NCBI GenBank assembly: GCA_026785795.1
Contig: JAJAZJ010000089.1
Coordinates: 1-8,448, forward strand
Direction: 5' to 3'
From: Pseudoxanthomonas sp.
GTDB lineage: Bacteria; Pseudomonadota; Gammaproteobacteria; Xanthomonadales; Xanthomonadaceae
Length of the DNA stretch: 8,448 nt
Shown: positions 6,625 through 8,448 of the stretch, piece after piece
Layout of the letters: each line of letters begins with the position of its first letter
How positions within the stretch are numbered: the stretch's first letter is position 1
The notes under the pieces: model-generated
The model's input: the letters and a program-made list of their open reading frames with translations, nothing else
Told to the model about the DNA's origin: nothing
The model's database searches: none
Made by a program: the position numbers and the translations under genes

Positions 6625-6653
6625 ACATTGCTGCGCTGCAAGACGGCTTTCAA
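6625..6653 (-). promoter_or_regulatory. Candidate kynA promoter
   Basis: On the minus strand, TTGAAA (6653-6648) is followed after 17 bases by CAATGT (6630-6625). The -35 is good and the -10 is poor. It would give a leader of about 95 bases before the kynA ATG. It is the best candidate on this strand of the 192-bp divergent region, but it is only suggestive. Confidence 0.3.
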
Positions 6654-6656
6654 GTC

Positions 6657-6685
6657 AAGGTTATTTAACATGGTGCCGATATGAT
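6657..6685 (+). promoter_or_regulatory. Candidate promoter of the pdhA-pdhB operon
   Basis: TATGAT (6680-6685) differs from the consensus -10 at one base and lies 30 bases before the ATG, in a locally AT-rich patch that includes TTATTTAAC. The matching -35 region (AAGGTT near 6657-6662) is poor, so an activator or another sigma arrangement may be involved. A good AAGGA ribosome site follows 10 bases before the start. Confidence 0.35.
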
Positions 6686-6715
6686 CGACGCACACAGCAA
6701 AAGGACTACCCCGCG

Positions 6716-7792
6716 ATGAGCATCGCCGCGCAATTCCAGATCGACTACCTGCAATACCTGGGGCCGGACGGCACCCTCGTCCGCGATGAGCTGCCCGAAA
6801 TCGCCGGCGATATCCCGCGCCTGCTGGAGCTGTTCAAGCAGATGCTGTTCGTGCGCGTGTTCGATACCAAGTCTGTGGCCCTGCAGCGTACCGGCAAGCT
6901 GGGCACCTACGCTTCCTGCCTGGGCCACGAGGCCACCCATGTCGGCATTGGTGCATGCATGCGTCCGCAGGATACTTTCGCGCCCAGCTACCGCGAGTAT
7001 GGCGCGCAGTTCATGCGCGGCGTGCGCCCGCGGGAGGTGCTGCTGTACTGGGGCGGCGACGAGCGCGGCAACGATTTCGCGGTGCCGCGCCACGACTTTT
7101 CCTGGTGCGTGCCCATTTCCACCCAGTGCCTGCACGCGGCCGGGGCTGCGCTGGCGTTCAAGCTGCGCGGTGAGGACCGCATCGCCGTGAGCACCTGCGG
7201 CGACGGCGGCAGCTCGAAGACCGATTTCTACGCTGCGCTGAACTCCGGCGGCGCCTACCAGCTGCCGCTGGTGCTGTGCGTGATCAACAACGGTTGGGCG
7301 ATCTCGGTGCCGCGTTCGGCACAGACCGGGGCACAGACGCTTGCGCAGAAAGGCATTGCCGGTGGCACGTTCTGCCTGCAGGTTGATGGCAACGACCTGA
7401 TCGCGGTGCTGGAAGCCATGCGCATTGCCACCGAGCGCGCACGCAGCGGCCAAGGCACCAGCGTGCTGGAGTTCGTGACCTATCGCCTTGGCGACCACAC
7501 CACCGCCGACGACGCGCGCCGCTATCGCGACGATGCGGAAGTAAAGGCGGCCTGGCAGCGCGATCCGATTACCCGCCTGCGCACCTGGCTCGGCGCGCGC
7601 GGCGCGTGGAGCGAGGCCGAGGAAACGGCGTGGAAGGAAGAATGCGGGCGCCTGGTGGATATCGAGGTCAACGCCTACCTGGAAACACCGGTGCAGCCGG
7701 TCGAGGCGATGTTCGACTATCTGTACGCAGATCCGCCGCCGGAACTGCTGGCCCAGCGCGCCGCAGCCATCGCTGCCGAGGGTCGCCCATGA
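6716..7792 (+). CDS. pdhA: 2-oxo acid dehydrogenase E1 component, alpha subunit (pyruvate or branched-chain type)
   Basis: This is the alpha subunit of the heterotetrameric, thiamine-diphosphate E1 that decarboxylates a 2-oxo acid and passes the acyl group to lipoyl-E2. The 358-residue length is normal. The thiamine-diphosphate motif GDG (162-164) is followed 26 residues later by NN (191-192). KLGTYASCLGHEATHVGIGA (61-80) and APSYREYGAQFMRG (89-102) are substrate-side signatures, and LGDHTTADDARRYR (258-271) is the active-site loop with His261. The product resembles Bacillus PdhA-type sequences (QKGIAGG, DPITRLRTWL), hence the symbol, but branched-chain 2-oxo acid dehydrogenases share all these motifs. 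Xanthomonads usually carry a separate homodimeric AceE for pyruvate, so a branched-chain role is a real alternative. AAGGA lies 10 bases before ATG. The stop overlaps the beta-subunit start. Confidence 0.9.
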   Translation: MSIAAQFQIDYLQYLGPDGTLVRDELPEIAGDIPRLLELFKQMLFVRVFDTKSVALQRTGKLGTYASCLGHEATHVGIGACMRPQDTFAPSYREYGAQFMRGVRPREVLLYWGGDERGNDFAVPRHDFSWCVPISTQCLHAAGAALAFKLRGEDRIAVSTCGDGGSSKTDFYAALNSGGAYQLPLVLCVINNGWAISVPRSAQTGAQTLAQKGIAGGTFCLQVDGNDLIAVLEAMRIATERARSGQGTSVLEFVTYRLGDHTTADDARRYRDDAEVKAAWQRDPITRLRTWLGARGAWSEAEETAWKEECGRLVDIEVNAYLETPVQPVEAMFDYLYADPPPELLAQRAAAIAAEGRP

Positions 7793-8448
7793 ACGTGGAA
7801 ACGGCCAATCCCGCCACTGCAGCCTCGGCAACCGATGCAGGCGGCAACGTGACGGAAACCACCACGCCCATCACCTTGATCGAAGCCATCACCCAGGCGC
7901 TGGCCTGGGAAATCGCCCACGACGATTCGGTGGTGGTGCTGGGCGAAGACGTGGGCATCAACGGCGGCGTATTCCGCGCCACCGCCGGGCTGCTGCAGCG
8001 TTTCGGTTCCGAACGCATTATCGACACGCCGCTGGACGAAACCACCATCGCCGGCCTGACCGTGGGCATGGCGGCAATGGGCATGAAGCCGGTGGCCGAG
8101 GCGCAGTTCGACGGGTTCATGTATCCGATGGTCGACCAGCTGATCTGCCACGCTGCACGCATGCGCTATCGCACCCGGGGGCGCCTGCACTGCCCGATGG
8201 TGCTGCGGGTGCCGTGGGGCGGCGGCATTCGCGCGCCCGAGCACCATTCCGAAGCCAACGAGTCGATCTTCACCAACGTGCCCGGCCTGCGTGTGGTCTT
8301 GCCGTCATCGCCGCAGCGCGCCTATGGCCTGCTGCTGGCCGCGATCCGCGATCCGGATCCGGTGATCTACATGGAGCCCAAGCGCATCTACCGCCAGTAC
8401 AAGGAAGTGGTGGTGGACGATGGCGAAGCGCTGCCGCTGGACGTGTGC
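7789..8448 (+). CDS. pdhB: 2-oxo acid dehydrogenase E1 component, beta subunit, partial (runs off right edge)
   Basis: The beta subunit completes the E1 active site and contacts the E2 core. From ATG 7789, 220 residues are visible of the family's usual 325-355. The pyrimidine-binding domain is clear: VVVLGEDVGINGGVFRATAG (48-67) with Glu53, DTPLDETTIAGLTVGMA (79-95), PVAEAQFDGFMYP (101-113), VPWGGGIRAPEHHSEANES (141-159) and LRVVLPSSPQRAYGLL (167-182). The ATG overlaps the alpha-subunit stop as ATGA with a GAGGG ribosome site upstream, indicating one operon with translational coupling and equal subunit output. About 25 low-complexity Ala/Thr/Asn residues precede the conserved ITLIEAI, a longer N-terminus than usual. 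E2 and E3 genes would be expected to the right. Confidence 0.92.
   Translation, partial: MNVETANPATAASATDAGGNVTETTTPITLIEAITQALAWEIAHDDSVVVLGEDVGINGGVFRATAGLLQRFGSERIIDTPLDETTIAGLTVGMAAMGMKPVAEAQFDGFMYPMVDQLICHAARMRYRTRGRLHCPMVLRVPWGGGIRAPEHHSEANESIFTNVPGLRVVLPSSPQRAYGLLLAAIRDPDPVIYMEPKRIYRQYKEVVVDDGEALPLDVC

Noticed and set aside
6665..7831. A minus-strand 388-codon frame opposite pdhA
   Set aside because: It is antisense to a gene with clear thiamine-diphosphate motifs, and the His/Ala/Gln-rich product resembles no family.

Overview
The window reads as chromosomal DNA from a GC-rich gammaproteobacterium of the Xanthomonadaceae (Stenotrophomonas, Xanthomonas, Pseudoxanthomonas or Lysobacter type). 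The main grounds are the tryptophan 2,3-dioxygenase, whose active-site residues fall at exactly the numbering of the Xanthomonas campestris enzyme, a CCCTCTCCCC-type repeat that I associate with this family, and the overall gene content. The genus cannot be fixed from sequence reading alone.

Layout, left to right. Positions 1-369 (minus) hold a DUF559 endonuclease-like gene that runs off the left edge. It lies between two inverted copies of a C/T-rich repeat, at 1-20 and 433-467. Positions 478-1569 (minus) are hpd, 4-hydroxyphenylpyruvate dioxygenase of tyrosine catabolism. Positions 1652-2164 (plus) are a divergent MarR-type regulator. The short gap between these two holds a perfect 14-bp palindrome exactly inside the spacer of a good sigma-70-like hpd promoter. 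A strong bidirectional terminator (2200-2225) separates the regulator from a convergent POT/PTR2 peptide transporter (2251-3843, minus). Upstream of that lie a two-tier terminator (3971-4014), an AbgT-family transporter (4033-5613, minus) and kynA, tryptophan 2,3-dioxygenase (5663-6523, minus); the last two are probably co-transcribed. Across a 192-bp divergent intergenic region, pdhA-like (6716-7792) and pdhB-like (7789 to the right edge) genes run rightwards with an ATGA overlap. They encode the E1 alpha and beta subunits of a thiamine-diphosphate 2-oxo acid dehydrogenase complex.

Taken together, and apart from the DUF559 unit, this is a region for using peptides and amino acids. It covers uptake of small peptides, tyrosine breakdown, the first step of tryptophan breakdown, and oxidative decarboxylation of pyruvate or branched-chain 2-oxo acids. 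The likely regulatory logic seen directly is a MarR repressor controlling hpd and itself from one shared operator. The least ordinary part is the DUF559 gene boxed in by inverted repeats, which looks like a small inserted cassette. No RNA genes, CRISPR arrays, insertion sequences or phage genes were seen.
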